64,000 nucleotides of DNA from an uncultured beta proteobacterium (GTDB lineage: Bacteria; Pseudomonadota; Gammaproteobacteria; Burkholderiales; SG8-41). The translations under genes were made by a program, and so were the position numbers. Position 1 is the first letter of the stretch, and each line of letters opens with the position of its first letter. Positions 25,501 through 33,981 of this stretch are shown here, in pieces. The DNA is taken from positions 124,001-188,000 of the forward strand of contig CAITMU010000105.1 of assembly GCA_903893565.1 (NCBI GenBank). The letters run 5' to 3'. The notes under the pieces were generated by a model, which was given only the letters and a program-made list of their open reading frames with translations, had not been told where the DNA came from and made no database searches.

Positions 25501-26296
25501 CTAACGAATCTGCGGCCTCACGGATCTCTCTTTCACCCGGCAAAAAAATCAATATATCCCCACTACCCGTTTGCCTTAACAGATCATCTACCGCATCGTT
25601 CATCGCCGTCTCAAGATCTTCTTCAGGCTCATTCAGATCTTTATTTTTTTGCTTTAACGGTCGATAACGTATCTCAACCGGATACATACGACCAGACACT
25701 TCAATCACAGGAACAGGTTTTTCAGTTGTAGAAAAGTGTTGGGCAAAGCGTTGGGCATCAATTGTCGCAGAGGTCACGATCAATTTTAGATCAGCTCTTT
25801 TTGCGAGCACGGGTTTAAGGTAACCCAACAAAAAATCAATATTTAGACTTCGCTCATGGGCCTCATCAATAATCAGCGTATCATATTGCCTCAATAGCGG
25901 ATCGCCTTGAGTCTCTGCCAACAAGATGCCATCTGTCATCAATTTAATATAGGTGCCAGAAGAGACTTTGTCAGAAAAACGAATCTTATAACCGACCGCT
26001 TGACCCAAAGGACTTTTTAGTTCCTCAGCAATTCGACTCGCAACCGTTCGGGCCGCAATGCGACGTGGCTGCGTGTGCCCAATCATGCCTTTCACGCCAC
26101 GCTCTAACTCAAGACAAATTTTAGGCAGCTGTGTCGTTTTTCCCGACCCCGTTTCGCCACAGATAATAACCACCTGATTTTCGCGAATAGTGCGTGCAAT
26201 TTCCTCCCGCCTCGCCACAATCGGCAAACCCTCAGGATAATGTGGTACTGGTAAATTTAGTTTTCTTAAAGCCAGCGCTTCAGCAGAATAACGCAT
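22547..26296 (-). CDS. hrpA: ATP-dependent RNA helicase HrpA
   Basis: 1249 aa, DEAH-box. Walker A is GETGSGKTT (47-55), the DEAH motif is at 144-147, SAT at 175-177, and NVAETSVTVPGI and QRAGRCGR are motifs V and VI. A winged-helix/ratchet (HA2) region, OB domain and the long C-terminal HrpA-specific extension follow, giving the length usual for bacterial HrpA (about 1300 aa). HrpA unwinds RNA on or near ribosomes and has been linked to rescue of collided ribosomes in E. coli. It is a single gene; the stop overlaps a possible early start of the following Bug frame. Confidence 0.96.
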   Translation of the reverse strand: MRYSAEALALRKLNLPVPHYPEGLPIVARREEIARTIRENQVVIICGETGSGKTTQLPKICLELERGVKGMIGHTQPRRIAARTVASRIAEELKSPLGQAVGYKIRFSDKVSSGTYIKLMTDGILLAETQGDPLLRQYDTLIIDEAHERSLNIDFLLGYLKPVLAKRADLKLIVTSATIDAQRFAQHFSTTEKPVPVIEVSGRMYPVEIRYRPLKQKNKDLNEPEEDLETAMNDAVDDLLRQTGSGDILIFLPGEREIREAADSLVQHKRAGVEIMPLFSRLSFEDQERVFKPHHSRRIVLATNVAETSVTVPGIRYVIDPGLVRLNRYSYRNKVELLQVEKISRASANQRAGRCGRVAAGICVRLYTEQEFVARSEFTEPEILRSSLASVILKMKSLKIGNVEDFPFLEAPQPRMIHDGYQLLSELGAVDEARELTPIGWQLAQFPIDARIARVIIQAKQENCLNEILIIAAALSVQDPRDRPFEQAEAADRSHQLFQDERSDFLSYLKIWDFFTKAVENKKSNKQLQNHFQSHFLSYRRLREWRDIHSQLVALTQSLDWKVNQIVAGFDSIHRALLAGLLGNLGFKNEEGEYLGARGIKFSIFPGSVLRKAQPKWVMAAELVETSRLYARTVAKLDPEWIEPIAQAMVKHHYFDPHWEKERAMVIAYERVSLYGLTVVAKRSVHYGPINPLEAREIFIRRALVEGDFNTRADFFVKNQLLLKQVQELEHKTRKRDVLVDEQTIYSFYNAVLPADIYNGAAFERWREEIEKQQPRVLYLTREFIMRHAATDVTEVQFPETLTVSGAIYRLRYRFEPGHVLDGVSLTVPLHLLNTLQETPFDWIVPGLIRDKVGAYLKALPKNFRRQLFPLPEQVTAFLEWADTAKPFLAVLAEFVVRRCQQPLSVAVWDGADIPVHLKMNFRVIDDAGRELLVGRDLAALQLQLGQAAELTFAKLSQNETSLERENIRTWDFGDLPEKITFHRAGRKLTGYPALTDEKDSVAIKLYDVESTAQAQMRWGVVRLMRLALKDQMKQLEKALKGFDQCALQLRPLVGVEALRADVLSAIADRAFIGEDLLPRNQKDYELQLKRGRTRLPAVSEGACRLLAAVSSQFHLINLQINQAKGVLQRPAMDLQQQISQLLFPGFLGATPWPQLSQLPRYLMAMQKRLEKFPRDMARDALHAGQLNQWWKRYEALLEKDKAMGERAEALSQFRWHLEELRVSLYAQELKTPYPISYKRLEKFWQSLT

Positions 26297-26402
26297 AGAT
26301 CAGTCTTCGCCCCGTGTCGCAGGTCGATCAACAGACCCCGCATCATGTAAACCAATAAGTCCCCTACCCCCGCACAAGATCGGGTCTTGAGGACAAAAAT
26401 AA

Positions 26403-27032
26403 TTAGAATCGAACCTCAGGATTAAGGCTGTAAAGAGCCGTGCATTTGGCTGTAGCCAAAATGTGCCCCTCCAACGCAGCCCGTAACGCCGCGCCATTAA
26501 ATGGGCTAACAACACGAACCTGAGCAAGGTCCAACGCATACAGCGTAAAAACATAATGATGAACAATCGTATCATTCCAAGGAGGACAGGGGCCATCATA
26601 ACCAAAATATTGCCCCGCCATGTCGCTATTGCTGGCAAACCAACCGGTGTAATCATTAATTCCTTGTAAAGTCCCATGAAGACTCTGAGGCCCAGGCTTA
26701 CCATGAGCGGTGACTTGATTAGAGTATTCCCCAGCATTAATCACTCTCATCGAAGCATTCATATCGGCCAAAAGCCAATGATAAAAATCAACCCTTGGCA
26801 ATGAGGCTGCAATCGTGCGTCCTTCCTGATTCACATCGTCGCCTCGACTGGGCACATCAGGATCATGGCAAATGAGTACAAAAGATTTCGTAGCCTCAGG
26901 CACCTCATCCCAAGCGAAATGAGGGTTTTTATTAGCACCTAAGATGCAGTGGGACTGACTGTCTGGCGCACAAAAAGCATATTGCACAGGTATCGCCGAT
27001 TGATCTTTAAAACTATCACTCCACATTTTCAT
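26403..27032 (-). CDS. YbhB/YbcL-type PEBP family protein
   Basis: 209 aa. NPHFAWDEVPEATKSFVLIC, then HDPDVPS, the ligand-binding DPDxP motif of phosphatidylethanolamine-binding proteins, and GPCPPWNDTIVHHYVFTLYA with the GxxPP and HHY/HRY elements. No signal peptide, unlike YbcL. It has an insertion (RGDDVNQEGRTIAASLPRVD) between the two motifs typical of the larger YbhB-like members. Function in bacteria is unclear; a small-anion binding site is expected. Its neighbours (hrpA, a histidine phosphatase) give no hint. Confidence 0.9.
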   Translation of the reverse strand: MKMWSDSFKDQSAIPVQYAFCAPDSQSHCILGANKNPHFAWDEVPEATKSFVLICHDPDVPSRGDDVNQEGRTIAASLPRVDFYHWLLADMNASMRVINAGEYSNQVTAHGKPGPQSLHGTLQGINDYTGWFASNSDMAGQYFGYDGPCPPWNDTIVHHYVFTLYALDLAQVRVVSPFNGAALRAALEGHILATAKCTALYSLNPEVRF

Positions 27033-27135
27033 GATATTGACCTTTCTAGAAAAAATTCATCAAGTAAACGCCCTTACCGTTGCCTAGAAAAAATAAAAAA
27101 GACTTTTTGAGGGTTTTGACCAATGGGATGAGCGT

Positions 27136-27780
27136 CTAATTCGATCGTGACTCAAAACTCATGAACCCGACTTCTGACAAATGGGCCACATCTGCCCAAA
27201 CCAATTCTACCCAGCGCCCACTGTCGTATCGAAAACGATTGAGGCTGGCGTTTAATAAAGGGGCCTCTCGCTTTTTTTCCAACGCTAACTGATGGGATGC
27301 TCGATAAAGCGTATCGAGCACCATCCCGTGCGTCACAACAACCACGGTTTTGCCCTCATGCTTTTGCGCGATGGCCTCAAGACAAGCCAAGCTTCGCTCA
27401 TAAAATTGTCGGGGACTTTCTGCGCCTGGCAGTGCAAAATCAGCCTCTCGATTAAAAAATCGCACATGCAAATCTGCATATTGGAGCTTTATTTCTTCAT
27501 AGGTAAGACCTTCAAAAATACCAAAAGTTCTTTCCCTTAAGCCTGGATCGAGCCCTACAGGCTTTCCGCATGAGCGCGAAATCGCCAAAGCCGTATCTTG
27601 GGCCCGCTTTAAATCACTGCTGTATAACGCGTCGAATGCTATCGTCAAAAAGCGCTGTCCCAAAGCTTCGGCCTGCGCCACCCCTCTGGACGACAAAGGG
27701 GTATCGGTTTGACCTTGCATCCGTCTTTCTCGATTCCAAGCAGTTTCACCGTGACGCACTAATATTAATTCAGTTGGCAT
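27136..27780 (-). CDS. Histidine phosphatase family protein (phosphoglycerate mutase-like)
   Basis: 214 aa. ELILVRHGETAWNRERRMQG contains the RHG catalytic histidine (about residue 10), SSDLKRAQDTA the second Arg, ERTFGIFEGLTYEEI the acidic region, and VVVVTHGMVLDTLYR the second catalytic His. The pattern is that of broad-specificity acid phosphatases (PhoE/GpmB type) rather than a glycolytic dPGM, because the insert typical of GpmA is absent. Cytoplasmic; physiological substrate unknown. Confidence 0.92.
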   Translation of the reverse strand: MPTELILVRHGETAWNRERRMQGQTDTPLSSRGVAQAEALGQRFLTIAFDALYSSDLKRAQDTALAISRSCGKPVGLDPGLRERTFGIFEGLTYEEIKLQYADLHVRFFNREADFALPGAESPRQFYERSLACLEAIAQKHEGKTVVVVTHGMVLDTLYRASHQLALEKKREAPLLNASLNRFRYDSGRWVELVWADVAHLSEVGFMSFESRSN

Positions 27781-27913
27781 TGACTAAAAACCTCTCTCAA
27801 AGCTTTTTTTAAAATTGAGTGTCTGTATTAATAGCACTCGCAAAAAACTACGAATCACTTTTTTCCTATAACCCAAATTACATTGAGATCCATTTTCTAA
27901 AACTCAATTTTCA

Positions 27914-28705
27914 TTACCAAAATTCATACCACCTCTTAATCGGTGTTATTTTGGGTTCAACCCTTTTGATTGTCTTATCTGGCTTCTCTATTTTTTCAAC
28001 TTTCTCTATTTTTTGTCTCGCTGCTTTGCGTTCATTGTCTCTTAATTCGCGCAATTGAGCGCTTTCTTCACGCATTAATTGATTGGTTTGTTTTTGCTGC
28101 TGCTGCGCTTGACGGATCGGCTCGGCATTCGCCTTGGCTATATCGCGCTCTTGCTTTTGCAATTTTTTTTCTGCGTGTAGTGCATTTTTTTCAATCTGCG
28201 CTTGTGCCTGCGCTTGAACGCGGTGACGTTGCTCCTGCTCATGTTCAACGATACGAGCTTCTTTTTGCTGATTGCGCTTTTCTCGAATCAGTTCGCCATT
28301 TAATCGCGCAGCATCATTGGTCGGTTTATCCCATTGCGATAAAAGCTTCTGCGCATCATGCCAATTCGCTTGGCTATTATTAAATTTAGCCAAACTATCT
28401 CGAACTTTTAAATTAGCCGCTTCGATCTTGGTTTTATTTCCAGTCGGGCGCAAGACTTCTAAGGCTTGCCGATCTTGCTTTAATTGCAATCGGTCCATTT
28501 GCATTTGCATCTGCGTCGCATTAACCCTTTGCAACAACTCATTTCGACCAAGCGAATGGGGGGCAGTGGATGGACCTGAGGAGTCGGAAGAGGCCGAAGG
28601 GGCCGCTGATGAAGGTGCGACTTTAATCGATGCTTGCGGCGGCAGTGGCAAGGCTATAACTGGCCATGCCAACCCCAATAAAGGCAAGCATCTGATACAC
28701 GCCAT
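27914..28705 (-). CDS. Exported coiled-coil protein of unknown function
   Basis: 263 aa from the ATG preceded by AGAGGG; an upstream start would put a charged 13-residue tail before the signal. MACIRCLPLLGLAWPVIA is a short signal peptide. A Ser/Ala/Pro-rich linker follows (residues 20-50). From about 65 to 230 the sequence is highly charged, rich in Gln, Lys, Glu and Arg, with heptad-like spacing, indicating a long helical coiled coil. The end is short and basic-aromatic (PKITPIKRWYEFW). I know no family name. It is probably periplasmic, perhaps a structural or envelope protein. Confidence 0.7.
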   Translation of the reverse strand: MACIRCLPLLGLAWPVIALPLPPQASIKVAPSSAAPSASSDSSGPSTAPHSLGRNELLQRVNATQMQMQMDRLQLKQDRQALEVLRPTGNKTKIEAANLKVRDSLAKFNNSQANWHDAQKLLSQWDKPTNDAARLNGELIREKRNQQKEARIVEHEQEQRHRVQAQAQAQIEKNALHAEKKLQKQERDIAKANAEPIRQAQQQQKQTNQLMREESAQLRELRDNERKAARQKIEKVEKIEKPDKTIKRVEPKITPIKRWYEFW

Positions 28706-28816
28706 GACCCTCTTTCTTTCCTTTTCAACCATCACAGAACCCATGCCACTTAAAAAAATAAGGCTCTATTTTACTGCTTCTAGATATCACTGAGCTTCAA
28801 TGCTACAGTCCGACCC

Positions 28817-29554
28817 ATGCCCAGCACAGAAATCCTCATTTTTGCCCCAATAATTGTCTTTCTAGCCTATTTTGTCTTCGGGCTATGTGGATTTGGCTCT
28901 ACCCTTTTAGCCGTTCCCTTGCTGGCAATGCTGTGGCCTTTGAAATTTGTCATTCCCGTCGTAGTCAGTCTTGATTGCATCAGCGCTATATTCATGCGCC
29001 ATCAATTACGTGACAAAGTATGGAAAAAAGAACTCTACCGATTACTACCCTTTTTAATGGTGGGTTTAGGATTAGGCGCTTTTGTCCTCACACACTTATC
29101 TACCCATTGGCTATCCTTGTGCTTAGGATTACTCATTACCGTGTTTGGTAGCTTTTACCTCATCAATCGACACGGTCTCATTCATTTACCCCCCTGGAGT
29201 TGCATTCCCATTGGTCTTTTTGCCGGAACCACCTCATCAGCGTTAGGGGTGGGCGGACCTCTGTATGTTTTTTTCTTCAACGGTAGGGGCGCGAGTGCTG
29301 AGCAAACACGAGCGAGCGTGCCAGCCGTCTTTTCTTTCACTAGCCTGGCCCGTATTGTGTTGTTTTCCCTGATAGGCTTATTTAACCTTCAGGTATTTTT
29401 TGCCATCTTAGCATTATTGCCTATCATGGCCGTCGCGATGGTCTGCGGACTAAGAAGCCACAGTCGATTCAACCGGGTTCTGGTCATTCGTTTAGTGGGA
29501 CTATTAATTATGGTGAATGGACTCACCCTCATCACTCGAACGATTTTTCAATAA
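28817..29554 (+). CDS. TauE/SafE family sulfite or anion exporter
   Basis: 245 aa, about eight hydrophobic helices. FGLCGFGSTLLAVPLLAML in the first repeat and GLFAGTTSSALGVGGPLYVFF in the second are the duplicated glycine-rich signatures of the TauE/SafE (DUF81) family. These inner-membrane carriers export sulfite, sulfoacetate or other organic anions. There is no regulator or sulfonate enzyme beside it, so the substrate is open. It is divergent from the coiled-coil protein gene. Confidence 0.9.
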   Translation: MPSTEILIFAPIIVFLAYFVFGLCGFGSTLLAVPLLAMLWPLKFVIPVVVSLDCISAIFMRHQLRDKVWKKELYRLLPFLMVGLGLGAFVLTHLSTHWLSLCLGLLITVFGSFYLINRHGLIHLPPWSCIPIGLFAGTTSSALGVGGPLYVFFFNGRGASAEQTRASVPAVFSFTSLARIVLFSLIGLFNLQVFFAILALLPIMAVAMVCGLRSHSRFNRVLVIRLVGLLIMVNGLTLITRTIFQ

Positions 29555-29635
29555 TTTTTGCTACGCATAAAACAAAGAGGGACTTTCTTTTTTTTAAATA
29601 AAAGTACGCTCACCCTGTACATTCGAAGCGTATTT

Positions 29636-30139
29636 CTATGAAGGCAAAGGCAACGCGGTTTTATATTTAACCTGTTTTAATGCGAAACTTGAACGGATAC
29701 TCGATACCCCAGGTATTTTTGCAAGGTAATCAACTATAAATCTTTCTAAAGATTGCATATCGCAAACTACCACACGCAACAAATAATCCGAATCCCCTGT
29801 CATCAGATAACATTCCATCACTTCTTCACGCTTCATCAGCGCATTTTCAAAGGTATCGAGTGCGCCTCGCATTTGTTTTTCAAGGCTGACTTGAATGAAC
29901 ACACTCACCGTGAGGCCCAATTTTAAAGGGTCTAATAAGCTGACATACTGACGAATAACCCCTGCGTGCTCTAATTCCCTGACGCGCCGCAAACAGGGCG
30001 AAGCCGAGAGACACACTTTTTCAGCTAATTCGGCATTCGTTAGACGGGCATCCTGCTGCAAGTGAAAAAGAAGGCTTCGATCTATAGCATCCAAAGCAAT
30101 TGCCTTGGAATTGGCTATTTTTTGCTTTTTAATGGTCAT
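29636..30139 (-). CDS. Lrp/AsnC-family transcriptional regulator
   Basis: 167 aa from an internal ATG; the frame extends 14 residues further. [20 protein letters not shown] followed by [22 protein letters not shown] is the N-terminal helix-turn-helix. [20 protein letters not shown] and [19 protein letters not shown] are the RAM ligand-binding/oligomerisation domain. It stands divergent from the E1 gene with about 117 bp between starts, so it very likely controls that gene, with an amino acid or keto acid as effector. An Lrp regulator beside a lone E1 recalls the mdeR-mdeB arrangement of Pseudomonas. Confidence 0.92.
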   Translation of the reverse strand: MTIKKQKIANSKAIALDAIDRSLLFHLQQDARLTNAELAEKVCLSASPCLRRVRELEHAGVIRQYVSLLDPLKLGLTVSVFIQVSLEKQMRGALDTFENALMKREEVMECYLMTGDSDYLLRVVVCDMQSLERFIVDYLAKIPGVSSIRSSFALKQVKYKTALPLPS

Positions 30140-30256
30140 TTTTTGATATTTTATTGCGTTAATGTAGGTTTGATTAACCATAATAACAAATTTCTATTTC
30201 TCTTTTTACTTTACTATCTAACAACAATAACAACCGACCCCTTCCCGCCAAACCTT

Positions 30257-32902
30257 ATGAAATCCCCCATCGATACCGATCCTCAAGAAACCCGTGAATG
30301 GATAGAGTCTCTACAATCGCTGATAACCCATGAGGGGGAAGCACGAGCTGAATTTTTATTACAACAATTATTTGATGCTGCCCGTAGGCGGTGTCGGGGA
30401 CTTAAATTTAACGCAACCACGGCCTACATCAATACCATTGCGCTCCATGAACAGCCCCCCTTTCCAGGTGATCTTGCTTTAGAGGAAAGAATTACGGCTT
30501 TGGTGCGATGGAATGCACTGGCCATGGTGGTCAAAGCCAACCGCCAGCACCCGGATCTGGGCGGCCATATCGCCACCTACGCCTCAGCTGCCGACTTATT
30601 TGAGGTCGGCATGAATCATTTTTTTAAGGGAGGAGACAACAGCGATCTTGTCTACTTTCAACCCCATTGTGCGCCAGGCGTGTATGCGCGCGCTTTTCTT
30701 GAGGGACGATTAAATGAAGATCATCTCAATAAATACCGACAAGAGACCCAAGGCGGAGGACTTTCTTCCTATCCTCATCCTTGGCTCATGCCTGATTTTT
30801 GGCAATTCCCTAACGCCTCTATGGGTTTAGGTCCACTCAACGCCATTTATCAAGCCCGATTTATGCGCTACCTTGAAAATAGAGGCATTTGCCCTGCCTC
30901 CGATCGCAAAGTTTGGGCTTTTGTCGGCGACGGTGAAATGGATGAACCAGAATCTTTAGCGGCTTTGTCGCTGGCCTCCCGCGAAAAACTCGATAATTTG
31001 ATTTTCGTCATCAACTGTAACCTACAACGACTCGACGGCCCTGTTAGAGGCAATGGCTCCATCATCCAAGAATTGGAAGGTCTATTCACGGGTGCCGGTT
31101 GGAGTGTTGTCAAATTACTCTGGGGTTCTGAATGGGATAGCCTTTTTGCTCGAGATAAAGAAGGCATCTTAATTACAAGACTTCATGAAACCGTCGATGG
31201 TGAATTACAAAAATATGCGGCAACGGACGGGCGCTTTAATCGCGAACATTTCTTTAACAAATACCCTGAACTGCAAGCTCTGGTAGCCAATCTATCAGAC
31301 AACGATATCGACCGCCTCAGACGAGGTGGGCACGATCCTCTAAAAATTTATGCTGCCTATCATGGAGCGATTCATCAACGTGGTCGACCGACCGTCATTT
31401 TGGCGCAAACTAAAAAAGGCTACGGAATGGGTCACTGGGGACAGGGCAAAATGACAGCCCACCAAGCAAAAAAATTAGAAACCGATGCATTATTTGCCTT
31501 CCGTGATCGTTTTGCGTTGCCCATCAATGACGCAGATGTGGCCGCCTTGAAGTTCTACAAACCGGCAGAAGACTCTCATGAATTAAAATACCTTCGCGCT
31601 CGTCGCCATGCGCTAGGAGGCCCGCTACCCTTAAGACAGCGCAAAGCCAGCCTACTCACGGTTCCGTCTCGCTCCCAATTTTCTAGATCACTAGAAGGCA
31701 GCCACAATCGGGAAGAGTCGACCACAATGAGCTTTGTGGGAATCCTCTCCCAATTATTAAAAACGCCTGAATTAGGTCCACGCGTTGTGCCTATTGTGGC
31801 CGATGAGGCACGCACCTTCGGGATGCAGACTTTATTTCGTCAGTTTGCCATTTACTCCTCTACGGGTCAGATGTATGAGCCTGAAGACCGGGATGAACTT
31901 CTCTATTACAAAGAAGCCATTAATGGACAAATCTTGGAAGAAGGCATCACTGAGGCAGGCGCTATTTCTTCTTGGGCTGCTGCAGCCACCGCCTACAGCA
32001 CCCACGGCGTCACTATGCTTCCTTTTTATATTTTTTATTCTATTTTTGGTTTTCAGCGCATAGCCGATCTTATTTGGGGGGCTGCCGATAGCCGTGCGCG
32101 GGGATTTTTAATTGGCGCCACCTCCGGCAGAACCACCTTGTCAGGAGAAGGATTGCAACACCAAGACGGATCAAGCCACGTCATTGCAGCCACTTTTCCC
32201 AACTGCATCACCTATGACCCCACGTATGGTTATGAACTTGCCATCATCATTCAAGAAGGGATGCGCCGTATGCTGGGACAACAAGAGGATATCTTTTATT
32301 ACTTAACCGTGACCAATGAAAACTATCCTATGCCTGCCATGCCTGAAGGCTCTGAAAACGGGATCCTTAAAGGTCTGTATCGACTTCGTGCAGCCCCCTC
32401 TCAGCCTTTAAGTGTACAACTGATGGGCTGTGGCAGTATCCTGCGTGAAGTCATTAAAGCCGCGGAACGATTACAAAATGATTATCAAATTAGCGCCACC
32501 GTCTGGAGCTTAACTTCACCCACCGAACTAGCACGCGAGGGGCAAAGCATAGAACGCTGGAACCGTTTACACCCGAATTCCGAGGCAAAAGTCAGCTGGG
32601 TAGAGCAATGTCTACAAGACCATCCGGGGCCCGTGATCGCCGCCACGGATTACGTCAGGGCCTTTGCCGAACCCATCAGGGCTTGGGTCAAAAGCTCCTA
32701 CACCGTACTGGGGACCGATGGTTTTGGTCGAAGTGATACCCGTGAAAAATTAAGACATTTTTTTGAAGTCGATAGCGCCCACATCACATTAGCTGCCCTC
32801 AAAGCACTGGCGGATGAAGGCAAAATCCCTTTAAAGACGCTCACCACCGCCATTGACCAATTGGATATTCAAACAGAGGCCCCGGATCCTTGGCATGCAT
32901 AA
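30257..32902 (+). CDS. Homodimeric 2-oxoacid dehydrogenase E1 (AceE/MdeB type)
   Basis: 881 aa from the ATG at 30257; the frame is open upstream but that part overlaps the divergent regulator. The thiamine diphosphate motif is GDGEMDEPES...INCNLQRLDGP (GDG-N). YFQPHCAPGVYARAFLEGRL, YHPHPWLMPDFWQFP-like segment (SSYPHPWLMPDFWQF) and EGLQHQDGSSH are AceE hallmarks. AceE catalyses decarboxylation of pyruvate and transfer to lipoyl-E2. No aceF or lpd follows, which argues for a specialised paralogue such as alpha-ketobutyrate dehydrogenase (MdeB). Substrate assignment is inference; E1 identity is firm. Confidence 0.93.
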   Translation: MKSPIDTDPQETREWIESLQSLITHEGEARAEFLLQQLFDAARRRCRGLKFNATTAYINTIALHEQPPFPGDLALEERITALVRWNALAMVVKANRQHPDLGGHIATYASAADLFEVGMNHFFKGGDNSDLVYFQPHCAPGVYARAFLEGRLNEDHLNKYRQETQGGGLSSYPHPWLMPDFWQFPNASMGLGPLNAIYQARFMRYLENRGICPASDRKVWAFVGDGEMDEPESLAALSLASREKLDNLIFVINCNLQRLDGPVRGNGSIIQELEGLFTGAGWSVVKLLWGSEWDSLFARDKEGILITRLHETVDGELQKYAATDGRFNREHFFNKYPELQALVANLSDNDIDRLRRGGHDPLKIYAAYHGAIHQRGRPTVILAQTKKGYGMGHWGQGKMTAHQAKKLETDALFAFRDRFALPINDADVAALKFYKPAEDSHELKYLRARRHALGGPLPLRQRKASLLTVPSRSQFSRSLEGSHNREESTTMSFVGILSQLLKTPELGPRVVPIVADEARTFGMQTLFRQFAIYSSTGQMYEPEDRDELLYYKEAINGQILEEGITEAGAISSWAAAATAYSTHGVTMLPFYIFYSIFGFQRIADLIWGAADSRARGFLIGATSGRTTLSGEGLQHQDGSSHVIAATFPNCITYDPTYGYELAIIIQEGMRRMLGQQEDIFYYLTVTNENYPMPAMPEGSENGILKGLYRLRAAPSQPLSVQLMGCGSILREVIKAAERLQNDYQISATVWSLTSPTELAREGQSIERWNRLHPNSEAKVSWVEQCLQDHPGPVIAATDYVRAFAEPIRAWVKSSYTVLGTDGFGRSDTREKLRHFFEVDSAHITLAALKALADEGKIPLKTLTTAIDQLDIQTEAPDPWHA

Positions 32903-32929
32903 AACCTCCCATAACGATATCGGAAAGAG

Positions 32930-33913
32930 TTACTGCGCCTTTAATCTACCGTCCTTCACTAAGCGCGCATAACGATCGTATTCGAGCCACATCAGTTTTG
33001 ACAAACTCTCTGCCCCGATATCTTTAGGCACCTCAGCCCCACCTCGGGCTAAAATGTCACGCGTCTGAGGTTGTTGCAATACTTCAAAAATATCGCGCGA
33101 CAGTTTTGTCACAATAGACTTGGGAAGGCCCGCCGGACCAATCCATGCGAACCAACCCTCACAAGTCGCCTCCGGCATCCCTTCCTCAGCAAAGGTAGGT
33201 AAATCAGGCCACACCACGGAGCGTGAATTGCCACTGACGGCCAAAGCGCGTAATCGTCCTTCCTTCACAATCGGGGTAGCCGACTGAACCGTAAACAATA
33301 AGTAATGCACTCGATCAGCCAAGGTTTCGGTCATCGCATCGCCGATAAACTTAAAAGGAATGTGAAGCGCTCTGCTTTGGGCTGCGTGGTTAAAGATCTC
33401 AGCCCCAATGTGCGCCAAAGAACCCACGCCAAGAGAAGCATAGTTATATTTTCCAGGGCTACTATGGATGAGGCCTGCTAACTCACGGGCATTCTTCACT
33501 GGCAAAAACGGAGAAACCACCAAAAGGTTAGAAACCAAGGCCGTGTTAGCAATTGGGGTAAAGTCTTTGACCGGATGATAAGGCGGATTGGAGATCAGCA
33601 AGGGAGCCATGGTATGTGGTGGCGCTGCCATCAAAAAAGTATATCCATCTGGACTGGCCTTGGCCCCCATGGTGCTACCAATTAATCCACCGGCCCCAGG
33701 ACGATTATCCACCACAATTTGCTGCTTATATAAGCGGCTCAAGGAAAGGCTAAGAGTGCGTGCGATAAAATCAGTCGAGCTACCCGGGGGCAAAGGGACA
33801 ATCAGTCGGATCGGTCGATTAGGATAAGCCATCTCGGCTTGGGCAAAGCCAAACCATAGCGCCCAACTCAACCCTAGATATCCCACATACTTTGACGACT
33901 TGAATGAAAACAT
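32930..33913 (-). CDS. Bug family receptor downstream of pabB
   Basis: 327 aa from the ATG preceded by GGGGGG; the longer frame reaching 33982 touches the pabB stop. The leader is MFSFKSSKYVGYLGLSWALW with cleavage near AQAE. The first loop is IVPLPPGSSTDFIAR, Ser-Ser replacing Gly-Gly. VVDNRPGAGGLIG, PDGYTFLMAAPP and HIPFKFIGDAMTETL are seen; the usual HVPYKG is HIPFKF, a noticeable change in a ligand-near loop. PTFAEEGMPEATCEGWFAWI follows. It is convergent with the E1 gene. Confidence 0.92.
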   Translation of the reverse strand: MFSFKSSKYVGYLGLSWALWFGFAQAEMAYPNRPIRLIVPLPPGSSTDFIARTLSLSLSRLYKQQIVVDNRPGAGGLIGSTMGAKASPDGYTFLMAAPPHTMAPLLISNPPYHPVKDFTPIANTALVSNLLVVSPFLPVKNARELAGLIHSSPGKYNYASLGVGSLAHIGAEIFNHAAQSRALHIPFKFIGDAMTETLADRVHYLLFTVQSATPIVKEGRLRALAVSGNSRSVVWPDLPTFAEEGMPEATCEGWFAWIGPAGLPKSIVTKLSRDIFEVLQQPQTRDILARGGAEVPKDIGAESLSKLMWLEYDRYARLVKDGRLKAQ

Positions 33914-33981
33914 ACCACCCCCCAAAATAAGAAAATAATTTCTTAGATCAATCGATCCTACCCCATACACCCTACGAACCA

